Shown: in pieces, positions 45,469 through 55,179 of the stretch
Layout: the number at the start of each line of letters is the position of its first letter
Numbering within the stretch: the stretch's first letter is position 1
Assembly (NCBI GenBank): GCA_010909165.1
Contig: VJWM01000239.1
Span: 1-64,000, forward strand
Direction of reading: 5' to 3'
From: Anthoceros angustus
Taxonomy: Eukaryota; Streptophyta; Anthocerotopsida; Anthocerotales; Anthocerotaceae
Length of the DNA: 64,000 bases
The notes under the pieces: model-generated
Database searches by the model: none
Told to the model about the DNA's origin: nothing
What the model saw: only the letters and a program-made list of their open reading frames with translations
Made by a program: the position numbers and the translations under genes

Positions 45469-45912
45469 ATGGCAAGGAGGTATTTGACATCGAGAAGCTG
45501 GATTATCTCGGATGTTTCCAAGCTCACTCGAAATTCTTTGGGTTTCCCTTGATTGTCGTCCTGTCACGGCCTGTGATTTGCAGGATGCAGAAGCTCAAGG
45601 ACGAAAACCCTCGTTCAGGCTGGCAGCCTACAATGTCTTCCAGACACATTGCGTGCATTTGACAGTCGTTTCAAGTGCTGGTTGCCGAAATCGCTACACA
45701 GCCTGAGGCGAGATGATCACATTACAGTGCCTCATGATTAGAGTTGAAATGCTCTGCAAGTCACAGTCTGGATGGCGACGCTCCTCTCATGGGCTGTGGC
45801 GGGTTCCTGCGGAAACTGATGCTTCGAAGCGTTCGCAAACCACTGTTCTCGTCAATCACCTATGGCATAGGTCCAGATACAATTCCACCCGATGCCCGTG
45901 CTTCTGCGAGCC
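45469..45912. other. Spacer between PPR genes 5 and 6
   Basis: No gene is supported. The end of the spacer (from about 45890) is the conserved start context 'gcgagccATGGCTGTCTGG'. Confidence 0.4.
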
Positions 45913-47730
45913 ATGGCTGTCTGGAGAGTAGTAGCTATTGCCAGAGCTGGGAATAGCGAAGCCGCCAGATTCAGCACCTGGGGCGGATCTTTCAGCGAGG
46001 GTCGTCGCCAGGAGCTCTTGTGGCTACAATTTTTTCTGGAGCCCTTTCTTTGGTTGGACAACAGGCAATGCAAGAAGAGCTTCCGTTCGCCTGATTTCCG
46101 GCATAGGGAGTCCCAGGATGTCCTGTGGCTGGACAGTCCATACAAGCCGGCGTGGGTGGATACGCAGCTGGCTGCTCTGGATATTGAGATTGGCCGGAGC
46201 ATGCAGGATGGTCGTGACCCACTCAGGCCTGCAGGAAACGGAAGGGGCGTGAGCAAGCCATGTGAGGAGGGGCAGCTCCTCATTGAGGCCGTGGAGGCTT
46301 TGGAAGTTCTGGTGCACACAGACTGTCCTATTTCGAAATCTCTACTCTATACGCTCATAAAGAAATGTGTGGCTTGTAAGGATCTGCCTCTGGGTCGCCG
46401 TGTTCATGCTCTGACCGTGAAGAAGGGGTATAAGTCGGATACGTTCCTGTGCAACCATATCCTGCGGATGTATGTGTTTCATGGCAGATTGACAGAAGCT
46501 GTGTCAGTTTTCAGTATGGTGGACAAACCCGATGCTTTCATGTGGTCTTCCATAATTTCTGCACATGTTAGACAAGGACAAGATACGCAGGCGATAAGAC
46601 TTTATCATCAGATGCGCAGGTCAAGTGTGAAGCCGGATGGCCATGTGTTTGTAGCATGCCTTCAGGCTTGTGCAAGAGGAGCAGACTTGAAAACTGGGCA
46701 GCAAGTGCATGCTGATGTGTTGGCCAGAGGCGTGGAACCTCATTTGTTCGTCTGGAATTGCTTGGTGGACATGTATGCAAAGTGTGGGAGCTTGGAAAAC
46801 GCTCAACGAGTGTTCGACGGACTTGGTGAAAAAGATGTGGTGACATGGAATGTCATGATAGCAGGGTATGCCCAGCAGGGCATGGGCCATGAAGCCCTCC
46901 GTTTGTACTTTGCGATGCAAGAGGAAGGCAAGGTTGTACCAGATGCTGTGACATTTGTTTGCCTCCTGCAGGCATGTGCAAATGTGGCAGCTTTGCATAT
47001 GGGGAGGGAGCTTCATGCACAAATTATAGACCGAGGTCTTCAACTTCATGTGCTTGTAGCCATCAGTTTGATAAACATGTACGCAAAGTCAGGGAATATG
47101 GGTGATGCACAGGAGGTGTTTGATGCATTGCCCGAAAGGGATGTTGTCACTTGGAGTGCACTGATTGCAGGGTACACCCGTCAAGGGCACAGTGAAAAAG
47201 TCTTCGATTTGGTTCAGAGAATGAGACGGGATGGGATACAACCCGACAGCATCACTTTCCTTAGTATTTTAACCGTATGCAGTCATACGGGTCTCTTGGA
47301 CAAGGGGCGAGAATACTTTGAGGCTATGAGGGGAGACTACGGGATCATGCCCACGGTGGAGCATTACACATGCATGGTGGATCTCCTGGGTCGGGCAGGG
47401 TGCCTGGACGAATCACTGGATTTGGTAAGGAAAATGCCTGTATTGCCGAATGTTTCAGTTTGGCATACACTCTTGAGTGCTTGTCAAAAGTGGGGCAATG
47501 TGGAGGTGGGGCGCCATGCATTCGAAGAAGCAGTGAAGCTGGACAAGCAGGATGCCGCAGCATATGTGTTGATGTCAAATATATACACCGGGGCCCAGAT
47601 GTGGGAGCACGCGCAGGAGATGCAGGACAGAAGAACAGGGATCGGGGCTTGGAAGGAGCCGGGCCAGAGCTGGTGGACAGACATGAACGGACTGGTGCAC
47701 AAGTTTTCTGTTAGGGATAGGATTTCCTAG
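45913..47730 (+). CDS. PLS-class PPR protein, minimal form (gene 6, no middle triplets)
   Basis: Intronless, 605 aa from ATG at 45913 (MAVWRVVAIARAG; an in-frame ATG at 45892 is open). The leader is Arg-rich. It has the N-terminal block (RMYVFHGRLTEAVSVF), a direct join to the C-terminal triplet ('ACANVAALHMGRE', 'MYAKSGNMGDAQ'), L2-S2, E1 ('VWHTLLSACQKWGN'), E2 and 'GQSWWTDMNGLVHKFSVRD', then a stop 4 residues later. P-motif code residues are SD, ND, SD. With gene 5 it represents the shortest architecture in the cluster, either the ancestral form or the product of repeat loss. Confidence 0.9.
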   Translation: MAVWRVVAIARAGNSEAARFSTWGGSFSEGRRQELLWLQFFLEPFLWLDNRQCKKSFRSPDFRHRESQDVLWLDSPYKPAWVDTQLAALDIEIGRSMQDGRDPLRPAGNGRGVSKPCEEGQLLIEAVEALEVLVHTDCPISKSLLYTLIKKCVACKDLPLGRRVHALTVKKGYKSDTFLCNHILRMYVFHGRLTEAVSVFSMVDKPDAFMWSSIISAHVRQGQDTQAIRLYHQMRRSSVKPDGHVFVACLQACARGADLKTGQQVHADVLARGVEPHLFVWNCLVDMYAKCGSLENAQRVFDGLGEKDVVTWNVMIAGYAQQGMGHEALRLYFAMQEEGKVVPDAVTFVCLLQACANVAALHMGRELHAQIIDRGLQLHVLVAISLINMYAKSGNMGDAQEVFDALPERDVVTWSALIAGYTRQGHSEKVFDLVQRMRRDGIQPDSITFLSILTVCSHTGLLDKGREYFEAMRGDYGIMPTVEHYTCMVDLLGRAGCLDESLDLVRKMPVLPNVSVWHTLLSACQKWGNVEVGRHAFEEAVKLDKQDAAAYVLMSNIYTGAQMWEHAQEMQDRRTGIGAWKEPGQSWWTDMNGLVHKFSVRDRIS

Positions 47731-47759
47731 AGCGAAGCGAGCCTGAAATCGGCAATCGG

Positions 47760-48770
47760 CTCCCCTGATTCCAGGTCTCTACTCGACATCATCACCTCCC
47801 ACCTCTATAAACTGCTGGTCAAAGAGCTGCAGCGGAAGGGGAAAAATCCATCAGCTCCGCGGCTCAAGTTGGGAGTCCCTACTCAACACCACATGCTGAA
47901 AATTGCATGGAAGAGCGAGGGCATTGTGGAAAAACATAGGTTCACAATTTGGAAGATGTGGCAGGCTGCCCTTCCCAACTCGGACAGGTGGAATGGACAT
48001 TTCGAAGCTGTGGGAATCCCGCACTGCATCCTATGCGACCAGGCAGAGGAACACAAGAGTGAACATATTTGTTTCCGCTGCTCCTTTGCTACAGGTATTT
48101 GGAACGCTGTGGAAGCATGGCTCAGAAGAGCTCTTGCTTCCCCCTCCCTGGTAATCTCTGAAGCCTCTGCAGACCCTTTATGGAATTAACAATCTCACGA
48201 TGAGGGCCTTTTTTCAGCGTCAGTGGTGGCCTGTTATTTGGGCGGCTACCATCTAACACCTATGTAATCACTGGAGGTTTTGCAGACTGGTGATCGCCTG
48301 CAACTCCTCTGTTCTGTATGGGAGACCACCTTATGGGGAGCCTCCAACATTCAGGCATGCCGTCCGCAACTTCTCACGCTGGAAGCTTGGCATAGGGCCG
48401 GGTTTACAGCCTGCATCAAACCTGTTCGATGGAATTACAACTGTTTGTTATAAATCCCACAAGCAGCAGGGATGGTGGGGGCTGCACCAGGCTCATGTGG
48501 CCTGGTCGGCATGTAAGGTCGCAGTTTTTTCAGGTCAGGCACGATGTCGGTCCTGTTGCCAGCCTCGGAGACCCGGCTGCCCTCCTGCTTTCGGATGCCC
48601 TAAGCTGGGCGGGGATGCAGGAGCTCTTTCGCCTTGGTGCCCCCCAGTGGAAAGGCGTTCTGTGGGGCTCGTTTTCTGGTACAGAGAGACCTGGACCTGG
48701 CCAATTATGGGCTCTGGGGGAGGTATGCCGAGATCCCGGACTCGGTCAGCCACAGCTAGACTAGGGTCTC
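47760..48770 (+). pseudogene. LINE remnant with zf-RVT-like domain
   Basis: The plus frame 47869-48189, extended upstream by 'LYKLLVKELQRKGKNPSAPR', contains 'HRFTIWKMWQAALPNSDRW' and 'CILCDQAEEHKSEHICFRC' followed by 'W.AVEAWL'. This is the reverse-transcriptase zinc-binding (zf-RVT) pattern C-x2-C ... E(S/T)-x-H-x2-F-x2-C found at the C-terminus of plant LINE ORF2 proteins. Later pieces (48290-48770) are frameshifted and I see no catalytic reverse transcriptase motif. Inactive fragment. Confidence 0.6.
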
Positions 48771-48835
48771 TCCAGGTGGGATTGTTGTTGCGTGAGTGGA
48801 GGAGCTACAGGAGCTATTGCGGAACATCGCGTGCT

Positions 48836-48968
48836 GAAAATTCTAAATGATGCTGGAAACTTACTTATGTAACACGACGCTTGTCGAGATTAGATGAAAC
48901 GAAATTCTAAATGATGCTGGAAACACATTTCTATAGAACATGACGCTTGTCGAGATTAGATGAAACGA
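48836..48968. repeat. 63-bp direct repeat, two copies
   Basis: 'aattctaaatgatgctggaa' through 'cgcttgtcgagattagatga' is present twice in tandem (about 48838-48901 and 48902-48967). Confidence 0.8.
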
Positions 48969-48979
48969 GGAGGCTACGA

Positions 48980-49259
48980 GGAACAAAGAGAGCGGGCTAC
49001 GCGGTATGAAATCTAAAAGGATTCTAAAAGGATAGAAATGTTTGAGGAATTATGATCATTTATATTTTAATATATGACAAAAGTTAATAAAACTAATCTA
49101 GAGGGGCCTACGTGGTATGAAATCTAAAAGGATGGAAATGTTTGAGGAATTATGATCATTTATATTTTAATATATGACAAAATTTAATAAAACTAATCTA
49201 GACTAATCAGTGGTTTCGTCTAGATTTCATACCGTGTAGTCCCTTCTCTTTGTTCTTCC
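48980..49259. mobile_element. MITE-like element with terminal inverted repeats
   Basis: The left end 'gaacaaagagagcgggctac' followed by 'gcggtatgaaatctaaa' is an inverted match of the right end 'tagatttcataccgtgtagt' followed by 'cccttctctttgttc', giving terminal inverted repeats of about 37 bases. Inside are two direct copies (about 49003-49105 and 49108-49204) of an AT-rich unit that includes 'tgtttgaggaattatgatca'. No coding capacity. Length of about 280 bases and AT-richness fit a non-autonomous DNA transposon. Confidence 0.65.
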
Positions 49260-49497
49260 ATCCCCTATTTCGTATTCTCCATGTCCTATTCACATGCATG
49301 AGCCAGAGAGGGTGGTGGAGTCAAAGTGTGTTCTTTTGGTCAAGAGTAGTAATAGACATATGAGTTATGGAAAACAAGTGATAAATGCAGCATACAGAAT
49401 TTGAGAAGTGCATCTTCCACAATGTCCATCATAGAAGTTTAACACTGTTAAAAGAACTATGATCATGGTCAATTCCTTGAGATCCTAGCACAGTGAG

Positions 49498-49790
49498 TTA
49501 ATGCAGCATGATCTGGAAAATAACATTCTACTATTATGTTAATAGGGTTAATGCATCAATTCCTTGAGATCCTAGCACAATGAGTTAATGCAGCATGATC
49601 TGGAAAATAGCATTATACGATTATGTTAGTAGGGTTAATGCAGCATGATCTGGAAAATAGCATTATACTATTATGTTAGTACGGTTAATGCAACATGATC
49701 TGGAAAATAGCATTATACTATTATGTTAGTACGGTTAATGCAGCATGATCTCGAAAATAACATTCTACTATTATGTTAGTAGGACTGTTT
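49498..49790. repeat. About 50-bp tandem repeat, 5-6 copies
   Basis: Copies contain 'gttaatgcagcatgatctgg', 'aaaatagcattatactatta' and 'tgttagta'. The first two are separated by a duplicated 'tcaattccttgagatcctag' segment. Confidence 0.8.
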
Positions 49791-49809
49791 CTAATTCTAC
49801 TTGGTTACT

Positions 49810-49945
49810 CAATTTGAAAAGATGTTGTCAAGTCTTCCCATCAACAAGACAAATAGTTTGAATAGATGTTGTCAAGTCTTCTCATCAACAAGACAAATAG
49901 TTCGAATAGATGTAGTCAAGTCTTCCCATCAACAAGATAAATAGT
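49810..49945. repeat. About 45-bp tandem repeat, 3 copies
   Basis: Three copies of 'agatgttgtcaagtcttccc' followed by 'atcaacaagacaaatagtt' with few substitutions. No gene. Confidence 0.8.
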
Positions 49946-50147
49946 TCTTTTGAAATCTAAACTTGGGAAAGTCCCTGAAGATACTTTGGTCATTGAAGCT
50001 CAGCTACAACTTCATGACGTCAAAGGAATGTACCACTGCTTAGAAGACTCAACGATTTTGAGAGAGAGTCCTCTAAGGAGCTCTAAGGGACAATATAAGG
50101 AGCTCCATAGTTAGGATAAACAACAAATCCCGATAGTCACACTAACT

Positions 50148-50276
50148 CAAGGGACGTCACACCAACTCAAGGAACGTCACACCAACTCAAGGAACGTCAC
50201 ACCAACTCAAGGAACGTCACACCAACTCAAGGAACGTCACACCAACTCAAGGAACGTCACACCAACTCAAGGGACG
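50148..50276. repeat. 20-bp tandem repeat, about 6-7 copies
   Basis: Unit 'acgtcacaccaactcaagga' repeated head to tail with almost no divergence. Not a CRISPR array: there are no unique spacers and the genome is eukaryotic. Confidence 0.88.
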
Positions 50277-50666
50277 CTTGATTACGGAGTTCCTACAACT
50301 CATGCCCTGTATGTATATCGAAGTTCTAGACGCTGATGCTAATTGATTCCCAGAGATGGAAGGTTCGGACTTCAACATGAGGGAGCTCCACCTATATACA
50401 GAAAAGTTGAAAACTAACTGCTTCCTGAATGCAGCTCGCTCCGTGGCCTACCGACATGAGAAATATGTGCACCTTCAGCGAAGGAGTCGGGGACTTTCGA
50501 GGCCAGCTCAAAGCGTTCAATACTCTAGACTTCTCAGGGAAGTTTGGAGCTCCCTTGCTGATATCTGCTCATCACGCAGCTCAACCCACTAAACTCTAAA
50601 TCTATGTATGTCATCTTGTTTGCGTTGGCCACCGCACTGCTTCTGGAAGTTGCAGCTTCTGGATCC

Positions 50667-52394
50667 CTAGAGCTTTCTGCAGATGGTCATGCCATCGCCG
50701 ATTGGGACCTGAGGGACGAAAGTACAGTAAGGACCAAACTGTGCAACTGCAGTGTCACTCACCAAGTCGTCTCTTACCATACTAATCGCCACTCGTCTAT
50801 CACACATGAGCTGTTGGTTGAAGTTACGTATGCATTGTGTTTTAAAGTCGGTCACCTGCCACCAGAACCGGGAACCACTGATCAGTGCCACAATTGAAGG
50901 CAGAAGACAGAAAATGCAGTGCACATGGAGCAAGTATGTACTCACCTGTGGGTTTGCTACTTTTCCATGCCACAGTACATTATCCACCACAATGAGACCC
51001 CCTGGTCTTACCTGGAAGAGGATACTAAAACCTCATCACAAACACAAACCGCAACGGATGCCTGTCATGTTGTAAGCGGAAAGAGTTTTTGGCAACTAGT
51101 AGTATACCAGTCGAAGCAGAAGTTCGTAGTATTGAGGGTAGTTTCGCTTGTCAGCATCTATGAAGGTGAAGTCATAGCTGGATGTCAAATGCACAGCAAA
51201 GTGAGCTATCGTCTACACAACAGGTACTCCATTAGGCCAAGGAATGCAGTGATACCTTTCGGCTTCTCCATCGTCCAACAGTTGCTGCAAGGTCTCAAGA
51301 GCAATACCACGCTTTACAACCACCTGCACTCCAAAGTTACCACCTTGAAGTTCTCCTGTGCAGAACACATTTAGCCTAAGAAAAAATGTGCGCCACTCAT
51401 ACCTTGTGAGCAACACCAGCCCTTTCGTAGTATCGCTGCGCCACTAACAGATGGATTTCACATCTTTCGCAGGCCACGAGCCGACCTGAATCAGGAAGAG
51501 CCAAGGCAACGGCCAGAGATGAATATCCCTGCATGATATGTAACCCATTCCACAGATAGTTTACAAACAGGGCATCACACAAAGTGCAATCCAAGTGGGA
51601 GAGCAATTTGGAGCAGACAATCAAAAGTTGAACTTACAGTGAACACCCCGACCTCAATGCACCGCTGGGCACCCATTATTTGAACCAGCATAGCTAGCAG
51701 CTGAGCTTGTTCTGGAGACACCTGACACAAACAGAGAGACAGCGTAAGCTAGGGCATACAGAGATGATCAGAGGTCCCGGTACCGAGTTCAACCAAACTA
51801 CCTGCATGTGCGAACCAACGTATGTGGATGTCTCCCCACGCAGTTCTTGCAGGACCTGCAGTCAAGTTGACCTCTCAGACAAATTGTAGCTAGTACAAGC
51901 TCTGGTGTCAACGATGAAGGATACTGCAAATCTTCACTCTCGAACAATGTGGCCGTGGAACCAGCCGAAGGGGCACAGAGGTGAAAACTCACCTCCGGCT
52001 CCCGAGTGTGTGCCAACATGTACTCGTACAAGGCATCCGTGACTTGCACGACCTCCTTGCCCCCGTAGGTGACATCGTTGGCCACTGGAGCATTGGCTAC
52101 TTCACATGCAGATATGCCTCGCCGCTGCAGGGATCCAGTGGCAACACCTACTCTCCACCTTCTCCAGATCTCACACCTACTAAACCCCGATATCCCATCT
52201 GCTCGCAAGCCCACGGACGACGTCCCACAGGAATGTCCCTCCCAAGAAGAGAAGGACCTACACCACAACCTGAGCCGCCTGCTGGAATCCCCAACCTTCT
52301 CTGCAGACTCACAAACTCCTCTGATGAAGCACGATGAGAAGGAGGCTGGAACCGACTGCGAGCACCTGGAAACCAGCTGATGGCAGCAGGCCAT
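50667..52394 (-). CDS. Organelle-type SAM-dependent O-methyltransferase (CCoAOMT-like)
   Basis: Nine exons on the minus strand join in frame: 52394-51993, 51855-51802, 51721-51638, 51528-51403, 51323-51256, 51177-51108, 51011-50946, 50855-50778 and 50708-50667, giving 329 aa. The start at 52394 (MACCHQLVSRCSQ) gives a Ser/Cys/Arg-rich presequence of about 100 residues, probably a transit peptide; in-frame ATGs lie further upstream (for example 52511). The catalytic domain begins 'LYEYMLAHTREPE'. It shows SAM motif I 'CIEVGVFTGYSSLAVALAL' (about 172-190), the metal-binding 'FIDADK' (about 249-254), 'VVDNVLWHGKVA' and the ending 'VPIGDGMTICRKL'. The family methylates catechol-type hydroxyls with Mg2+ and S-adenosylmethionine. 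This subgroup resembles the cyanobacterial-like plant enzymes (Arabidopsis At3g61990/At3g62000 as I recall them) rather than lignin CCoAOMT. Substrate unknown. Head-to-head with the gene at 52624. Confidence 0.88.
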
Positions 52395-52624
52395 GAATAT
52401 GCAGTGAACCCCTCCAAAACCCAGAACCCCGGCGCACTTCCGAGAAGGGCCACTGAAAAAGGCACCACCCTTTTCACGACAGGTGAAGAGTGCGTGTTGC
52501 CAACTCCGCATGTGGCGCTGCTTCCGGCCACCCCAAACTCCCGGCAACGCTCGACTCCGCGCGGCCGGTCTCGGCTGCTCTGCTTCCGGTTCGCTCCGCT
52601 GCGCTGCTTCAAATGAGACAGCTA
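52394..52624. promoter_or_regulatory. Putative bidirectional promoter / shared 5' region
   Basis: Only about 230 bases separate the favoured start of the minus-strand O-methyltransferase (52394) from the favoured start of the plus-strand DUF151 gene (52624). Both frames stay open into this stretch, so 5' ends may overlap. No TATA box is obvious; the region is GC-rich. Confidence 0.5.
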
Positions 52625-53947
52625 TGTCTGCGCACTGCTCCGCCCCAAGCTGCCACTCCACAGCTCTGAGGTACTCTGGCTTGAAAACCTGCCTTCTATG
52701 CCCAATTCCCGTGCACCAAAGCCGGATGACACCGCGTCGCATTCAGGTCGTGCAAGGTGTTGGGTCCTCCATCCCCAGCGCCATCCAGGCTACAAGCAAG
52801 AGCACGAGAGACTGTCGGAAGTCCCGAGACGCGAGGAGTGAGCACAACAACGGCAGCCCAAGGACTCTTCACCCTGCGAAGGAGGGACCTCCTGTCCGCC
52901 AGCGTTGCATCTGTACATTCTCTGTTCGGCCCTCCTCCGGCTGCCTCCGGTTGGTGATGCTGTGCGAACCTGTCGCTTTGCCTTGTCTCCCCTTCCTTCT
53001 CTGGAACATGGATTTCCGTCTCCCATTCATGTCTCTGCAACATGATTTCTACAATGAAACAGGAGCTCCTGTCCAGCCCAAGGATGCCCCAGCTGGAAAG
53101 CCTGCGGAGGAGGCGGAATTCGGCTTCGACGGGCTTGGAAAACGGATGACTGAATATGCAACAGGGAAGATCGTTGCTCTAGCTCAAGCGGGCGATGGGG
53201 CAGTTCTTTTTCTGGGGTCAGGATCCGCCATCTGCAAATGCTGACCCACAATTCTGCACATCCAGCTGCCCCCTTGCTTCACATATTGACGTGCACTGGG
53301 TTCCAGGGTGGACGGTTTCGAGCTCCCCTTGCGAATGGTTGTGGGAGCAGCCGAAGCCATGGCCGTGCTGGCGGCAGCTCAAGCGAGGAGGAGCCACAGG
53401 CCGGTGACCCACGAAGCGTGGAGCTCCTCCCTGGCTGCTGCAGGCTGGAAGGTGCAAAGACAGTATGTGCACGTCTCTCCTCTATGCTGTTTCTGGGTGG
53501 TGGGATGCGAGCCGGTCTCAGGCTCCGGTGACACTTGCGTTGTTGCAGGTGGACAGAGTCATGATCACTGCGCTGGAACGAGATGTGTTCTACAGTCGGC
53601 TCATCATATCTCTGGACGCTGCCGCATCCTCCGGGTTCGGGATGTCTCTCAAGGTGGATGACTTCCCAGAAAGCTGGCGGTTGCGGAGCGTGGACATGCG
53701 GCCATCTGATGGCATCGCCCTGGCTCTCCGCTGCCGAGCACCGCTGTTTGTGTGCAAGCAGCTGGTGGAGGATGTGCTGGGGCCTCCCGGGGCCCGGGAC
53801 CCCGCTGCAGATCCCCTCACCAGACCGGGCTTGCAAGCCGATTGGGATAGTGCTATGTACATCCCGCAGAGTGTGTCTTCCTCTGAACCGCAGGGAGGAC
53901 ACACCTCCCTTTCCCAATTCACTCTCTTTGACAGTGAGGAATTCTAA
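52624..53947 (+). CDS. DUF151 / bifunctional-nuclease-like protein with N-terminal extension
   Basis: Three exons: 52624-53216, 53307-53451 and 53549-53947, 378 aa (an in-frame ATG at 52510 would add 38 residues). The first 150 or so residues are rich in Ser, Arg and Cys and lack recognisable domains; they probably include a transit peptide. The DUF151 domain follows: 'KIVALAQAGDGAVLFLGVDG', 'LPLRMVVGAAEAMAVLAAAQ' , 'RPVTHEAWSSSLAAAGWKVD', 'RVMITALERDVFYSRLII' and the hallmark 'DMRPSDGIALALRCRAPLFV'. This is the order in bacterial DUF151 and plant BBD/BFN proteins, some of which have DNase and RNase activity. The exon 2 donor (AAG|GTGCAAAG) was chosen because it restores the family alignment across the join. 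The C-terminus lacks the UVR-like segment of Arabidopsis BBD1, so this is a shorter subfamily. Confidence 0.82.
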
Positions 53948-55179
53948 CGTCTCGGTGGGTAGGTGTTTAGCGGTCTTCTCAATGGCCACGGATCCAGGCT
54001 TTCTAGTCCATCCTCTTGGACTCCTCCATCCCTAGGTCTACGAGAACTCGGCACTCTTGGACTCCTCCATCCCTAGGTCTACGAAGCCGAGCTTCGGTCT
54101 TGGTTGGATCTCCGGTCACCGCTATGTAAAGTTGGGGAAGACACTGGTGCCTACATCCCGCTGTTCGCGACTCAAATGCTTAAATACAGAACTTCTTTCG
54201 CACAACCCAACTTGTACCAAGGGCATCCACTCCCTCCAGGCACCCCATCTAAGTACCAATCTAAGTGCAGATGCTTACTAACGGCATGAAATCAAAAAAT
54301 AGATGTAGATTGAACGCGAAATTGGATCTCAATTATAATCCTCTGCTAGTGTGTGAGGATTGACAGGCTAGTGAAAAGTGGTTAGCTTAGTACCAAGTCC
54401 CATAACTGGAAAAATTCCATCCCAAGTGGACTATAACACAATTCTTCTTCTTCTTCTTCTTCTTCTTCTTCTTCTTCTTCTTCTTCTTCTTCTTCTTCTT
54501 CTTCTTCTTCTTCTTCTTCTTCTTCTTCTTCTTCGTCTTCTTCTAGATGTTGTGATCTTTATTCATTCAAATCTTCCTCCACATAGAAGGAGGGATAAGA
54601 TATTTATATATATATGATGGATATCCAAAGAAAAACATAAAAAATATTTATATAAATAACTAATATTAAAAAATAGAAATATTTTTTATAAAATGTATAT
54701 ATCGACATCCAAGGAGGAAAGAAAAAAACAGTGATCGTGCTCCACGTGGAGAGACATCTAGACATGGGTCCATAAAATAATATACTAATCGAAGTCCAAG
54801 ATCCAAGGAAGGAAGCTTAAAACCGTTCTATATATGTTTGTGATACCTACACATTCTTCCAATAGATTGTGTGCATTATAAACCGTTTTGCACAAGCTGT
54901 CCTCTAGGAAAAGAAGTTGCTTCTTCCAGAGCTGGTCCAGTACTGGTGGACCCGTGGATCAGGAAAAGGTGAGGGTATAAAATCGTTACACTTCTGCCAT
55001 TTCGCATACGACGGTTGGGATATTCCCCCCATATCCTTGTCGTGTGGCTGTCAAAACCGGCGCCGCAACTTCCCCCAGGGGAACTGCTGCCGTGATTCTC
55101 CAGGCATCTGGCACAATACGCTGTCGGATTCCAGCATCCATTGCAGCAGGTGCTGGTGCTGTTCTCATCGGCCGCAGCC
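53948..55179. other. Intergenic region with a microsatellite
   Basis: It starts with a near-perfect 27-base duplication ('cactcttggactcctccatc', about 54008-54080). 54300-54900 is AT-rich. A poly-leucine frame over the microsatellite is an artefact. 54900-55179 is probably promoter and 5' UTR of the HAD gene. No gene seen otherwise. Confidence 0.45.
54442..54543. repeat. (CTT)n microsatellite, about 33 units
   Basis: Uninterrupted CTT trinucleotide run with a single G substitution near the end (CGTCTT). Confidence 0.95.

Noticed and set aside
50148-50276. CRISPR-like array
   Set aside because: The 20-bp repeats are contiguous with no spacers, and the genes around it are spliced eukaryotic genes.
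50356-50592. 78-aa plus-strand ORF after the 20-bp repeats
   Set aside because: No recognised motif, no partner exon, and it sits in repeat-rich DNA; not enough to call a gene.
51798-52742. Reading the whole 314-aa minus-strand frame as the O-methyltransferase N-terminus
   Set aside because: It begins at a weak upstream start and would overlap the first exon of the divergent DUF151 gene; only the part from 52394 to 51993 is used, and the frame beyond 51993 is intron.
52483-53244. Ending the DUF151 gene at the stop near 53244
   Set aside because: Splicing at 53216/53307 and 53451/53549 continues the frame into the recognisable DUF151 core.
54378-54617. Poly-leucine protein
   Set aside because: It is only the translation of the CTT microsatellite.
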